A stretch of 6,755 bases of DNA from Candidatus Methanogasteraceae archaeon UBA261 (lineage in GTDB: Archaea > Halobacteriota > Methanosarcinia > Methanosarcinales > Methanogasteraceae): assembly GCA_002506015.1 (NCBI GenBank), contig DAWR01000112.1:1-6755 (forward strand), in the 5' to 3' direction. The notes under the pieces are model-generated. The model saw only the letters and a list, made by a program, of their open reading frames with translations. It made no database searches and was not told where the DNA came from. Numbering within the stretch: position 1 is the stretch's first letter; each line of letters begins with the position of its first letter. Both the position numbers and the translations under genes were made by a program. Of the stretch, positions 1-5,461 are shown piece by piece.

Positions 1-2
1 GG

Positions 3-20
3 CGACCTGCGGAATGTCAG
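3..20 (+). repeat. 18-bp direct repeat, left copy
   Basis: cgacctgcggaatgtcag, identical to 502-519 in the same orientation. It sits where the transposase reading frame stops looking like its family. Confidence 0.8.
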
Positions 21-267
21 CTTTAATTTGGAAATTATCTGCATGTTGCACTGCGATATCATCTGCATCGCATTATTATTCCCGAATGCACCATCAAGCA
101 CGGCATATTTGATGGGAATGGTCGTACCAATCAGCGACTGCACCTTTTTCAACATACTCTGGATAAAACAGAGGTAGGGTGGTAGTTCCACATCCGCCTT
201 ATTATTGTTTTTACTGCCTTTGGGTCTACCCCGTCCTCTTTTTTTCCTGGATTTGCTATCATTTTCG

Positions 268-278
268 GACATTCCGCA
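268..278 (-). repeat. Inverted partial copy of the 18-bp repeat (11-bp core)
   Basis: On the minus strand this reads tgcggaatgtc, the core of the repeats at 3-20 and 502-519, in opposite orientation. The wider alignment (266-283) matches 14 of 18 positions. It lies inside the transposase fragment just around the ATG at 272. Confidence 0.5.
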
Positions 279-362
279 CGTGTTTTTGCAAAAAGATCTA
301 TTTTTTGTAAATGGCGAATAGTGGCTATTGCTTGTGATTTTAGGTTTTTGAAGATAATAGAT

Positions 363-608
363 TTATTAAAGTACATATTTTTTACATAAATATGTAAAGC
401 ATCCACTGTTGAAATTGGGTGGGTTGTGCCACCACAGTATAAAAATAATATTTTTTAGATATTTAAAACCGCTATCGGTAGAAATTATGGGAAATAAATG
501 CCGACCTGCGGAATGTCAGTTCCATAGTCTCAAATATTTTTTTTGATGGCACATTCTTCCATGACACAATAATAGATTGTGGTAGTACTTAATAGTTGTT
601 CAGGTTAA
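363..608. other. AT-rich stretch without a gene
   Basis: Stops are frequent in all frames. It contains long A/T runs (about 440-475), the right 18-bp repeat, and a 10-mer agttccatag at 518-527 that recurs at 657-666. A small inverted repeat, gttaa-ttc-ttaac, lies at 604-616, just past its right edge. A minus-strand open stretch beginning GTG at 406 runs through this area but has no recognisable content and crosses the transposase in the wrong frame. I see no RNA gene. Most likely decayed mobile-element or upstream kinase sequence. Confidence 0.5.
502..519 (+). repeat. 18-bp direct repeat, right copy
   Basis: Identical to 3-20. The two copies bracket a 481-bp AT-rich segment holding the transposase fragment. 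They could be a long target duplication, recombination scars, or ends of a related element; the sequence alone does not decide. Confidence 0.8.
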
Positions 609-1118
609 TTCTTAACGAGCCCTAAAAAGAAGTCTTGCGGAAAAATTACAAAGACAAGTTCCATAGCTGATTATCCGGTTCCGCTATCTATGGCGGTGCC
701 TGTTGGGTTAATCGCCAATGAACTGCTCTCAAACATCCTGAAACATGCTTTTGTTAGCAGGGCGGAGGGGACAAACGAGGTCAAGCTCACCGCATCAGAA
801 GAAGGCAAGATCAATCTGGGTGTGAGCGATGATGGGGTGAGACTGCCTGCCGGGTTCGATATCGATAAAACCAGAACACTGGGCTTGCGCCTGATAAAAA
901 TCCTCACGGAAGACCAGTCGCAGGGAACCCTGGAGGTTATCAGTTGCGGAAGGGCAACATTTAATACGGAATTCGATAGAAGATATAATGGTGGGGTGTA
1001 CTATGGGGAAAGCAAGAATATTGATAGTCGAGGACGAAGCCGTCGTTGCCGAAAATCTGGAGATGGCAATCTCCGATGCTGGTTACGATGTGGTTGGACG
1101 TGCTGCCAGTGCAGATGA
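609..1118 (+). pseudogene. Histidine kinase C-terminal ATPase domain, N-terminus lost
   Basis: The frame opens after a TAA at 606-608; the first ATG is at 690. Residues before that ATG (SSIADYPVPLS) already fit the family, so homology continues upstream of any usable start and the gene is decapitated. From ATG 690 the N-box is at residues 10-21 (NELLSNILKHAF), the G1 box at 46-53 (SDDGVRLP) and the LGLRLIKIL motif near 65-73. This is the ATPase style of HisKA_2/HWE-type kinases. In that family the second G1 glycine is normally kept; here residue 51 is Arg (aga, 840-842), probably harming ATP binding. The sensor, PAS and histidine-bearing parts are absent. Domain homology ends near 972. The frame then runs on to 1118, overlapping the next gene's REC domain by 116 nt with an implausible Cys/Arg-rich tail. 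Probably once the partner kinase for the downstream receiver domain. Confidence 0.75.
990..998 (+). promoter_or_regulatory. Ribosome binding site selecting the start at 1003
   Basis: ggtggggtg lies 4 nt before ATG 1003. It favours this ATG over the in-frame ATG at 988, which would add five residues (MVGCT) ahead of the conserved receiver-domain start and has no comparable site. Confidence 0.55.
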
Positions 1119-2472
1119 CGCTGTAAATGCTGCAATCGCGCATAAACCGGATCTGATATTGATGGACATCATCCTGATCGGGGATAAAACTGGCATAGAT
1201 GCGTCTTATGAAATAAAAGAGAAGCTGGATATCCCGATCATATTTTTGACTGCATATTCGGATCTGGAGTTCATTGATCGAGCTAAGAACACCGAGCCTT
1301 ATGCATACATTGTCAAGCCGTTTCAGGAGGCACAACTCTTTGCATCTATTGAGATGGCACTGTACAAAAGCCAGGTGGCGAGGAAGTTAAAGGAGAGCGA
1401 GGAATGGTTTTCCACAACTCTTCGGAGTATCGGTGATGCCGTGATCGCAACTGATATCAGTGGATGTGTAACGTTCACGAATCCTGCTTCCGAGGAACTG
1501 ACTGGATGGAAACAAGAAGATGCTGTCGGAAAGCCACTGGAAGATATATTTAACATTATAAATGAGGAAACCGGCGAAAAGATGGAGAATCTTGCAGAGG
1601 GGGTCCTTAGAGGGCGCGCTCTTGAGCTGACAGATCAGTCGGTGTTGATAGCCAGAGACGGGGTGAAAGTACCCATCGCGGATAGTGGCGCACCTATCAG
1701 AGATGGTAAAGGGGACATTATCGGCGCAGTTCTGGTTTTTCAGGATGTTACCGGTCACAGACAGGCAGAAAAGCGCATCGAGGAGGAATATCGACGTGCA
1801 GAATTCTATATTGATCTCATGGGTCATGATATAAACAACATGAGCCAGATCGCGAGTGGGTATCTTGATCTGTTATCCAGAACGCCCGGTCTCCCCCCCG
1901 AATCCAGGAAATATGTGGAGGTTGCTCTCGGTCATGTCAGAAAAAGTGCGGATATTGTATCCGGCGTTAAAACACTCTCGGAAATCCGGTCAGGTGAGGT
2001 AGAACTTGCGAAGATCGATATATATCCTGCGTTTGCAAGTGCAGTTGCGACCGTGATGGCACAACCAAGAGATGTTGAGATTAACTCGGATATATCCCCT
2101 GGCAAATATGTAATCCGCGGCAATACACTGCTTCCGAACGTCTTCTCAAATCTTTTGAACAATGCTGTCAAGTTCGATCGGCATGACCTCGTTGAGATCG
2201 ATGTTGATATCAGTTCATCGGATGATGGCAGGTACTGGAGACTTGAGTTTAAGGATCGGGGGCGTGGCATCAACGGTGACTACAAGACGATCATATTCAA
2301 CCGTCTGGAACAGGCTGGTGCGAGTGCACAGGGTTCCGGACTCGGGCTCACCATCACAAAATACATCGTTGAGAGCTATGGCGGAAACATCAGGGTTGTG
2401 GATCGAATAGAGGGTGACCGAACACAGGGCAGTAATTTCATCGTACTACTTCCAAAATGGGACGGGGATTGA
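1003..2472 (+). CDS. Hybrid sensor kinase REC-PAS-HisKA-HATPase
   Basis: 489 aa, soluble, no membrane segment. Residues 4-120 form a receiver domain: acidic pocket E10-D11-E12, phosphoacceptor D55, switch T83, K105-P106. Residues about 131-250 are a PAS domain (IGDAVIATD, then NPASEELTGW, ending VFQDVTGHRQAEKRI). The dimerisation and phosphotransfer helix carries H275 in MGHDINNMSQ, the form common in methanogen kinases. The ATPase domain has an N-box around N383-N387, G1 D418-RGRG, an F-region (IIFNRLEQ) and G2 at 444-449 (GSGLGL), so all catalytic boxes are intact. A receiver placed first suggests it is phosphorylated by another kinase and gates its own kinase, placing it mid-relay. The upstream remnant kinase is the obvious former donor; the stand-alone receiver 2 nt downstream is the likely acceptor. 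The PAS ligand is unknown. Start chosen at 1003 from the receiver alignment and ribosome site. Confidence 0.93.
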   Translation: MGKARILIVEDEAVVAENLEMAISDAGYDVVGRAASADDAVNAAIAHKPDLILMDIILIGDKTGIDASYEIKEKLDIPIIFLTAYSDLEFIDRAKNTEPYAYIVKPFQEAQLFASIEMALYKSQVARKLKESEEWFSTTLRSIGDAVIATDISGCVTFTNPASEELTGWKQEDAVGKPLEDIFNIINEETGEKMENLAEGVLRGRALELTDQSVLIARDGVKVPIADSGAPIRDGKGDIIGAVLVFQDVTGHRQAEKRIEEEYRRAEFYIDLMGHDINNMSQIASGYLDLLSRTPGLPPESRKYVEVALGHVRKSADIVSGVKTLSEIRSGEVELAKIDIYPAFASAVATVMAQPRDVEINSDISPGKYVIRGNTLLPNVFSNLLNNAVKFDRHDLVEIDVDISSSDDGRYWRLEFKDRGRGINGDYKTIIFNRLEQAGASAQGSGLGLTITKYIVESYGGNIRVVDRIEGDRTQGSNFIVLLPKWDGD

Positions 2473-2474
2473 TT

Positions 2475-2837
2475 ATGGCAACGATATTCATTGTGGATGA
2501 CGAACCGATGCTTCACGAACTCTATGGACAAATCCTCATGATGAGTGGACATGAGATCGTTGCAGATGCGTATGACGGCGATGAGGCGATTGAGATGTTC
2601 AAAAGGATGAACAAACCTCCTGCGGCTGTGATTATGGATCACCGAATGCCGGGGAAGGATGGAATTGAGACCACAAAGGAGATGTTGAAGATCAATCCGG
2701 ATATGAAAATTATATTTGCAAGTGCTGACGACGCTATCAGGGGCGATGCGCTCGCATCGGGCGCGTGTGATTTTCTGTCAAAACCGTTCCCTATAGGCGA
2801 TCTACTGGCAGAGATTGAGAAGATGGTGGCAGCGTAG
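2475..2837 (+). CDS. Single-domain response regulator (CheY-like receiver)
   Basis: 120 aa, one receiver domain and no output domain. Acidic residues D8-D9-E10, phosphoacceptor D55 in VIMDHRMPGKDG, Ser83 in the switch Thr/Ser position (FASADD), and K103-P104-F105 are all present, so it should accept phosphate. It starts 2 nt after the hybrid kinase stop, with gggg at 2464-2467 spaced 7 nt from the ATG, so it is co-transcribed and probably translationally coupled. A longer reading from 2457 adds six residues before the conserved MATIFIVDDE and would overlap the kinase, so I reject it. With no DNA-binding or enzymatic domain it must act by protein contact or as a phosphate shuttle or sink; the target cannot be read from the sequence. 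Confidence 0.93.
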   Translation: MATIFIVDDEPMLHELYGQILMMSGHEIVADAYDGDEAIEMFKRMNKPPAAVIMDHRMPGKDGIETTKEMLKINPDMKIIFASADDAIRGDALASGACDFLSKPFPIGDLLAEIEKMVAA

Positions 2838-3078
2838 CCGTTTCATCGATGGTAATCTCCTCCCGTACGCCTCTGTTACGGTAGGAATCGTTGACGGACG
2901 AGATGGTATAAATCCGATTCATCTGTGTTCGGTTAAGTGCCGCAAGCGATCTCGTTCAGTCAGTGTCAGTACTTTTAATCGAGTATTGTGCAATTTTAGA
3001 ATCGTATCTTAGATAAAACAATTGGCATGGAGCTACAGAGGCTCACAGATGGCTGCAACTGGTTTTAAGATATCATTT

Positions 3079-3112
3079 GTGCGCAATGTGGGATCGGGAA
3101 AACTCTGCGCAC
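3079..3112 (+). other. Inverted repeat, possible structured RNA element
   Basis: gtgcgca pairs perfectly with tgcgcac across a 20-nt loop. A further cacag (3044-3048) can pair with ctgtg (3114-3118) outside it. There is no T-run after it, so it is not an obvious terminator; on the minus strand it lies beyond cbiG. Function unknown. Confidence 0.3.
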
Positions 3113-3173
3113 CCTGTGGCTAATTTTCTATAAAACATAATAATAAATTGTATATACTTCTATTGGCTATGTG

Positions 3174-3199
3174 ATAGCAATCCGTAAAGTGCTTGCTAT
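3174..3199 (-). terminator. Candidate hairpin end of the cbi operon
   Basis: atagcaa (3174-3180) pairs with ttgctat (3193-3199) around a 12-nt loop, 25 nt past the cbiG stop on the minus strand. T-containing, AT-rich sequence follows (to about 3125), which suits an archaeal transcript end. Weak: the stem is only 7 bp and AT-rich. Confidence 0.3.
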
Positions 3200-3224
3200 T
3201 ATTGGAATGTCTCTGATCGCATCC

Positions 3225-3566
3225 TCACTTCACAACCTCGCTCGCATTCGTGATCACCGGGTCCGCACCAAGCACCTCAAGCCTCGTTGCGATCTCGTTT
3301 GCGCCGTGATGCCCGCCAGTGACAGCGATTGCGTGCCTGAGCGCACAGTCAACAACAACGACTGCGGGGTCGGTCCATTTGCTCCGCAGAAACGGCGCAA
3401 TCATCCTGACCGCAATCCCGCAGGACATGATCGCGATGATCGCATCATACCCCGAATCTTGAGAAAAGGCTTGGGAAAACGCAGAATCAGAGTACCAGAT
3501 CACCTCTCCGCCGACGAGACCCGTGACGCGCTCTGCAACCGCCCGGTTTCGCTCAAAGGATATCAC
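3225..3566 (-). CDS. cbiG: CbiG, N-terminal domain only (cobalt-precorrin-5A hydrolase fragment)
   Basis: In the anaerobic cobalamin pathway CbiG opens the ring lactone formed after C11 methylation by CbiF and releases acetaldehyde. From GTG 3566 it is 113 aa. Family signatures: YDAIIAIMSCGIAVRMIAP (40-58), KWTDPAVVVVD (63-73) and GGHHGANEIA (84-93), then PVITNASEVVK and stop. This is the CbiG_N domain alone; usual CbiG proteins go on with a middle and a C-terminal domain, several hundred residues in all. No orthodox start fits well. GTG 3566 overlaps the cbiF stop (GTGA) but cuts off the first residues of strand one. An ATA codon at 3578 sits exactly where relatives have Met (RIAVISF) and has an ideal gggaggt (3592-3586) 7 nt before it. 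A longer ATG reading from 3713 lies within cbiF and adds unrelated sequence. It is either a split-gene half or a decaying remnant. Confidence 0.7.
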   Translation of the reverse strand: MISFERNRAVAERVTGLVGGEVIWYSDSAFSQAFSQDSGYDAIIAIMSCGIAVRMIAPFLRSKWTDPAVVVVDCALRHAIAVTGGHHGANEIATRLEVLGADPVITNASEVVK

Positions 3567-4279
3567 TGCGATCCGTATAGGTGTGACCTCCCAAAACTCT
3601 TCGGATGCACGACATCGCCGATTAAAATCATGGCTGATCGCTCTATGCCTGCCGCTCTTACCTTCTCTGCGATGTCTGCGACCGTGCCACGGATTATCTG
3701 CTCGTCCTGCCACGATGCACGGTAAACAACCGCAACCGGCGTCTCCTTCGGATATGAAACCTTTTCCATGATCTCACCGATCTTGCTTGTGCCCAGGAAT
3801 ATCGCCATCGTTGCGCCGTGCTTTGAGAGCTCTCGTATCGAGTCGGATTCGAGCGTCTCGCCAGCCGGGCGGGTTATGATCAACGTCTCTGTGACTCCCG
3901 AGAGCGTGAGTTGTGTTTTGAGTGCGGCTGATGCGGCAAAGATCGATGACACCCCCGGGATGATCTCAACACCGATATCATGACTCTTCAGCGCTGCGAT
4001 CTGCTCGCATATCGCGCCGTAGAGTGATGGGTCCCCGGTGTGCAGCCGAACGACATGTTTTCCGCTGTAAACTGCGTCCACCATGAGATCGGTCAGTTCA
4101 TCGAGGCTGAGCCCGTAACTGTTGATGACTTCCCCGCGGCTGTACGCCGCAATAGCGGGATCGACGAGCGAGCCGGTGTAAATCACGAGATCAGCACTCT
4201 CGAGCAGTTCCTTTCCTCGAAGCGTGATCAGCTTCGGGTCGCCGGGTCCTGCACCCACAAAATAGACTTTTTCTGGCAT
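3563..4279 (-). CDS. cbiF: Cobalt-precorrin-4 C11-methyltransferase CbiF
   Basis: 238 aa, close to the usual 240-260. It uses S-adenosylmethionine to methylate C11 of cobalt-precorrin-4 in anaerobic corrin synthesis (cytoplasm). Motifs of the tetrapyrrole methylase fold: VGAGPGDPKLITLRG (8-22), YTGSLVDP (34-41, a CbiF/CobM feature), RLHTGDPSLYGA (78-89), EIIPGVSS (105-112), LTLSGVTETLIITRPAGET in the middle, and a C-terminal AMILIGDVVHP. It starts 2 nt after the cbiL stop, with gggagg (4291-4286) 6 nt ahead of the ATG, and its stop overlaps the GTG candidate start of cbiG. The order CbiL-CbiF-CbiG follows pathway steps. All substrate and SAM motifs look intact. The TGSLVDP segment separates it from other methylases of the family. 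Confidence 0.93.
   Translation of the reverse strand: MPEKVYFVGAGPGDPKLITLRGKELLESADLVIYTGSLVDPAIAAYSRGEVINSYGLSLDELTDLMVDAVYSGKHVVRLHTGDPSLYGAICEQIAALKSHDIGVEIIPGVSSIFAASAALKTQLTLSGVTETLIITRPAGETLESDSIRELSKHGATMAIFLGTSKIGEIMEKVSYPKETPVAVVYRASWQDEQIIRGTVADIAEKVRAAGIERSAMILIGDVVHPKSFGRSHLYGSQ
3586..3592 (-). promoter_or_regulatory. Strong ribosome binding site ahead of cbiG
   Basis: gggaggt on the minus strand, inside the end of cbiF. It is 7 nt before ATA 3578 and 19 nt before GTG 3566. The spacing suits the ATA position, hinting that an ATG there was lost or that ATA is used. Confidence 0.5.
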
Positions 4280-4281
4280 TA

Positions 4282-4917
4282 TTATCCTCCCTGGCTCTTT
4301 TTCTCATTATTCTCATTCTTCTTGCTCGCATGCAGAATACTGAAATAATCCCCCGTATCCGGAATATCGTCAGTTACCCGCTCCGCATCAGAGAAGAGCT
4401 TCTCAGCAAAGATAAAATTACTGTAACCTTCTTTGATCAGATCCTCTTTGATCCTTTTTGGTCTCCGCGCCTTCAACACGATTTTTGTTGTGACCAGCGA
4501 GCCATCGCTGACTACAAACGAGCGATCGATGCCAGTGTCGGTTCTTGATGCGAACGCAGTGATCGAACTGATTCCCGGGACGGTTTTAATTATAATATCC
4601 GGATATCTCTCACGTATCTGCCTCTTCAGGCGGGTGAACGTCGAAAAGAAGTTGGGGTCGCCGATCAGCCCGAATGCGACCAGCTTGTGTCTGGCTTCGG
4701 CGGAAACGACATCTGCGTTATTGCTGATGGTCGTGTCCAGTGTGGTTTTGTCGTGCGTCATCGGAAAATCGAGAATCTCGGCATCCGTGTATGGCGAAAC
4801 CAGTTCCAACGCGAGTTTTCCGGGCACATAGACTGTGTCGCTCTCTTTCAGTATTCGTACCGCCTTCAGCGTCAGCAGTTCAGGGTCGCCGGGTCCGAGT
4901 CCAAGTCCGATCAGCAT
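4282..4917 (-). CDS. cbiL: Cobalt-factor II C20-methyltransferase CbiL
   Basis: 211 aa. It methylates C20 of cobalt-factor II with S-adenosylmethionine, an early committed step to corrins. Motifs: GLGLGPGDPELLTLKAVRIL (4-23), then DTVYVPGK (28-35, typical of CbiL/CobI), FPMTHD (52-57), GDPNFFSTF (87-95; many relatives have Tyr at one of the Phe positions) and TVPGISSI (113-120). The tail ends in a charged, low-complexity run (ASKKNENNEKKSQGG) that looks dispensable. Length is slightly short of the usual 220-240. Start supported by ggagag (4928-4923), 5 nt before the ATG. It is the first gene of the minus-strand cbi run, read from the divergent promoter region near 5008-5017. Other methylases of the fold are possible, but VPGK plus the neighbours favours CbiL. 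Confidence 0.88.
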   Translation of the reverse strand: MLIGLGLGPGDPELLTLKAVRILKESDTVYVPGKLALELVSPYTDAEILDFPMTHDKTTLDTTISNNADVVSAEARHKLVAFGLIGDPNFFSTFTRLKRQIRERYPDIIIKTVPGISSITAFASRTDTGIDRSFVVSDGSLVTTKIVLKARRPKRIKEDLIKEGYSNFIFAEKLFSDAERVTDDIPDTGDYFSILHASKKNENNEKKSQGG

Positions 4918-5120
4918 CGTTTCTCTCCGACTTGTTCATTCGCATTCATCATGTTCGGAAAGTGGAGTGTAATTGTCTTCATAATTCTTGACTTGTCGCG
5001 GGGTGGTATAAATTTATTGGGATTGTAACAGGGAGTGCTGCATAAGATGTTTATACTTGTCAGGCGAAGGCATGCAACAAGGATTTAATCCACGTAAAAA
5101 ACCACGGGACGATTATCGGA
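4918..5120. promoter_or_regulatory. Divergent promoter region between cbiL and the 5121 operon
   Basis: 203 nt drive two opposite transcripts. The perfect palindrome ataaatttat (5008-5017) could serve as TATA box both ways, about 91 nt from the cbiL ATG and 104 nt from ATG 5121. A second TATA-like tttatac lies at about 5050-5056 for the plus strand. A 13-codon minus-strand reading frame (4952-4911) runs into the cbiL start. No cobalamin riboswitch signature is visible. Confidence 0.5.
5008..5017. promoter_or_regulatory. Palindromic TATA-like box
   Basis: ataaatttat reads the same on both strands and matches the archaeal TATA consensus loosely. It is the best AT-rich core in this divergent gap and is preceded by a G-rich stretch on the plus strand. 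Confidence 0.45.
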
Positions 5121-5348
5121 ATGAACAAAAGACCACCGAAGTGGGGAATTGTCGTATGGGTTCTTGGAATATCGATTGGTATTGGCAGCACACTGAACGC
5201 GTATCATTTCAGCCACAACAACAGTATTGGGGCTCTGATTGGAATTACGTTGACTGTCGTATGGATAATCTGGACGACACAGGTGTGGCATCAGGAAATT
5301 GTTGAGTTTTGGTTGCGAATACAAGGGAAGAATCATGAGGCGAATTGA
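5121..5348 (+). CDS. Small two-helix membrane protein, unrecognised
   Basis: 75 aa; I do not recognise the family. A short basic head (MNKRPPK) is followed by two hydrophobic helices, about residues 8-27 (WGIVVWVLGISIGIG...) and 36-53 (IGALIGITLTVVWIIW), joined by a polar turn with His and Asn (NAYHFSHNN). A Trp-rich, amphipathic tail ends in charged residues. By charge bias, both ends are probably cytoplasmic. There is no usable start upstream in frame (open to 5046, no ATG/GTG/TTG), so ATG 5121 is chosen although its ribosome site is poor (cgga). The end overlaps the next small gene by 14 nt, and the flavoprotein follows, so it could be a membrane partner or anchor for that enzyme; this is inference only. 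Confidence 0.65.
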   Translation: MNKRPPKWGIVVWVLGISIGIGSTLNAYHFSHNNSIGALIGITLTVVWIIWTTQVWHQEIVEFWLRIQGKNHEAN

Positions 5349-5460
5349 TCCGGAAACAAACACACGAGCGGAGTTTGGAAATTTTGAGAGGGCGAGAGAG
5401 CGGGGGCACGTGCAAGGTGCGACAATGCGATACAATAGGATAACACGTGAGGTGACCTGA
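5335..5460 (+). CDS. 41-aa charged small protein, unrecognised
   Basis: ATG 5335 to TGA 5458-5460 gives 41 aa beginning MRRIDPETNTRAEFGNFERA. It is hydrophilic, rich in Arg and Glu, and has no Cys or membrane helix. Support for a real gene: gggaag upstream (around 5325-5330), a 14-nt overlap with the membrane protein gene, and a 1-nt gap to the flavoprotein ATG, which fills the space exactly as expected in a coupled operon. No family known to me. Against it: the length is within what chance allows, and the leader of the flavoprotein gene must lie here anyway. Confidence 0.5.
   Translation: MRRIDPETNTRAEFGNFERARERGHVQGATMRYNRITREVT
5449..5455 (+). promoter_or_regulatory. Near-consensus ribosome binding site of the flavoprotein gene
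   Basis: gaggtga, 6 nt before ATG 5462, a very close match to the archaeal 16S tail complement. It lies within the end of the 41-aa frame and fixes the start at 5462. Confidence 0.75.
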
Positions 5461-5461
5461 A

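Larger units (their letters stand above)
1..362 (-). pseudogene. DDE transposase fragment (insertion sequence remnant), cut by left edge
   Basis: Reading the minus strand from 362 down to 1 gives one open frame with no stop. It contains a basic, AT-hook-like stretch (KKRGRGRPKGSKNNNK, about 225-180), then VELPPYL, then IKYAVLDGAFGNNNAMQM and a segment ending IISKLK near position 20. The order basic GRPKGSKN linker, VLDGxFGNN (probably the strand bearing a catalytic Asp) and ISKL matches IS transposases that I recall from methanogens and cyanobacteria; I cannot fix the IS family. The only ATG in this frame near the start is at 272 (MSENDSK). Stops at 363-368 block the frame upstream, and the N-terminal catalytic part is not visible further right, so the 5' part is missing. 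After SKLK the residues (ADIPQV) no longer resemble the family, and exactly these bases form an 18-bp repeat. I infer a truncated, dead copy. Family call moderately sure; pseudogene status likely. Confidence 0.6.
2838..3224. other. Intergenic region between convergent operons
   Basis: 387 nt separate the receiver gene (+) from cbiG (-). Seen here: a weak hairpin ccgta/tacgg (2863-2867/2877-2881); a TATA-like ggtataaat near 2905-2913 on the plus strand; a 7-bp inverted repeat gtgcgca/tgcgcac (3079-3085/3106-3112); AT-rich gtatatac near 3151; and an inverted repeat 3174-3199 next to cbiG. A 24-codon reading frame at 3049-3123 has no supporting homology. There is no tRNA-like sequence, and no trace that I can see of the missing cbiG C-terminal part or of cbiH. 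Confidence 0.5.

Noticed and set aside
149..406. 85-codon minus-strand frame from GTG 406
   Set aside because: It crosses the transposase fragment in another frame; the adjacent frame carries the GRGRPKGSKN and VLDGAFGNN signatures.
2863..2881. Hairpin ccgta/tacgg as terminator of the signalling operon
   Set aside because: Only 5 bp, 9-nt loop and no T-run after it.
3171..3725. 184-codon plus-strand frame opposite cbiG/cbiF
   Set aside because: Shadow of two recognisable cbi genes; its composition is Arg/Cys/Pro-rich and matches no family.
4918..5120. Cobalamin riboswitch before cbiL
   Set aside because: No B12-box-like conserved core or suitable multi-stem layout is visible, and the gap also has to hold two promoters.
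5057..5305. 82-codon plus-strand frame from TTG 5057
   Set aside because: Overlaps the membrane protein gene in another frame; Trp/Gln-rich, no ribosome site, and its frame does not link to the next gene.
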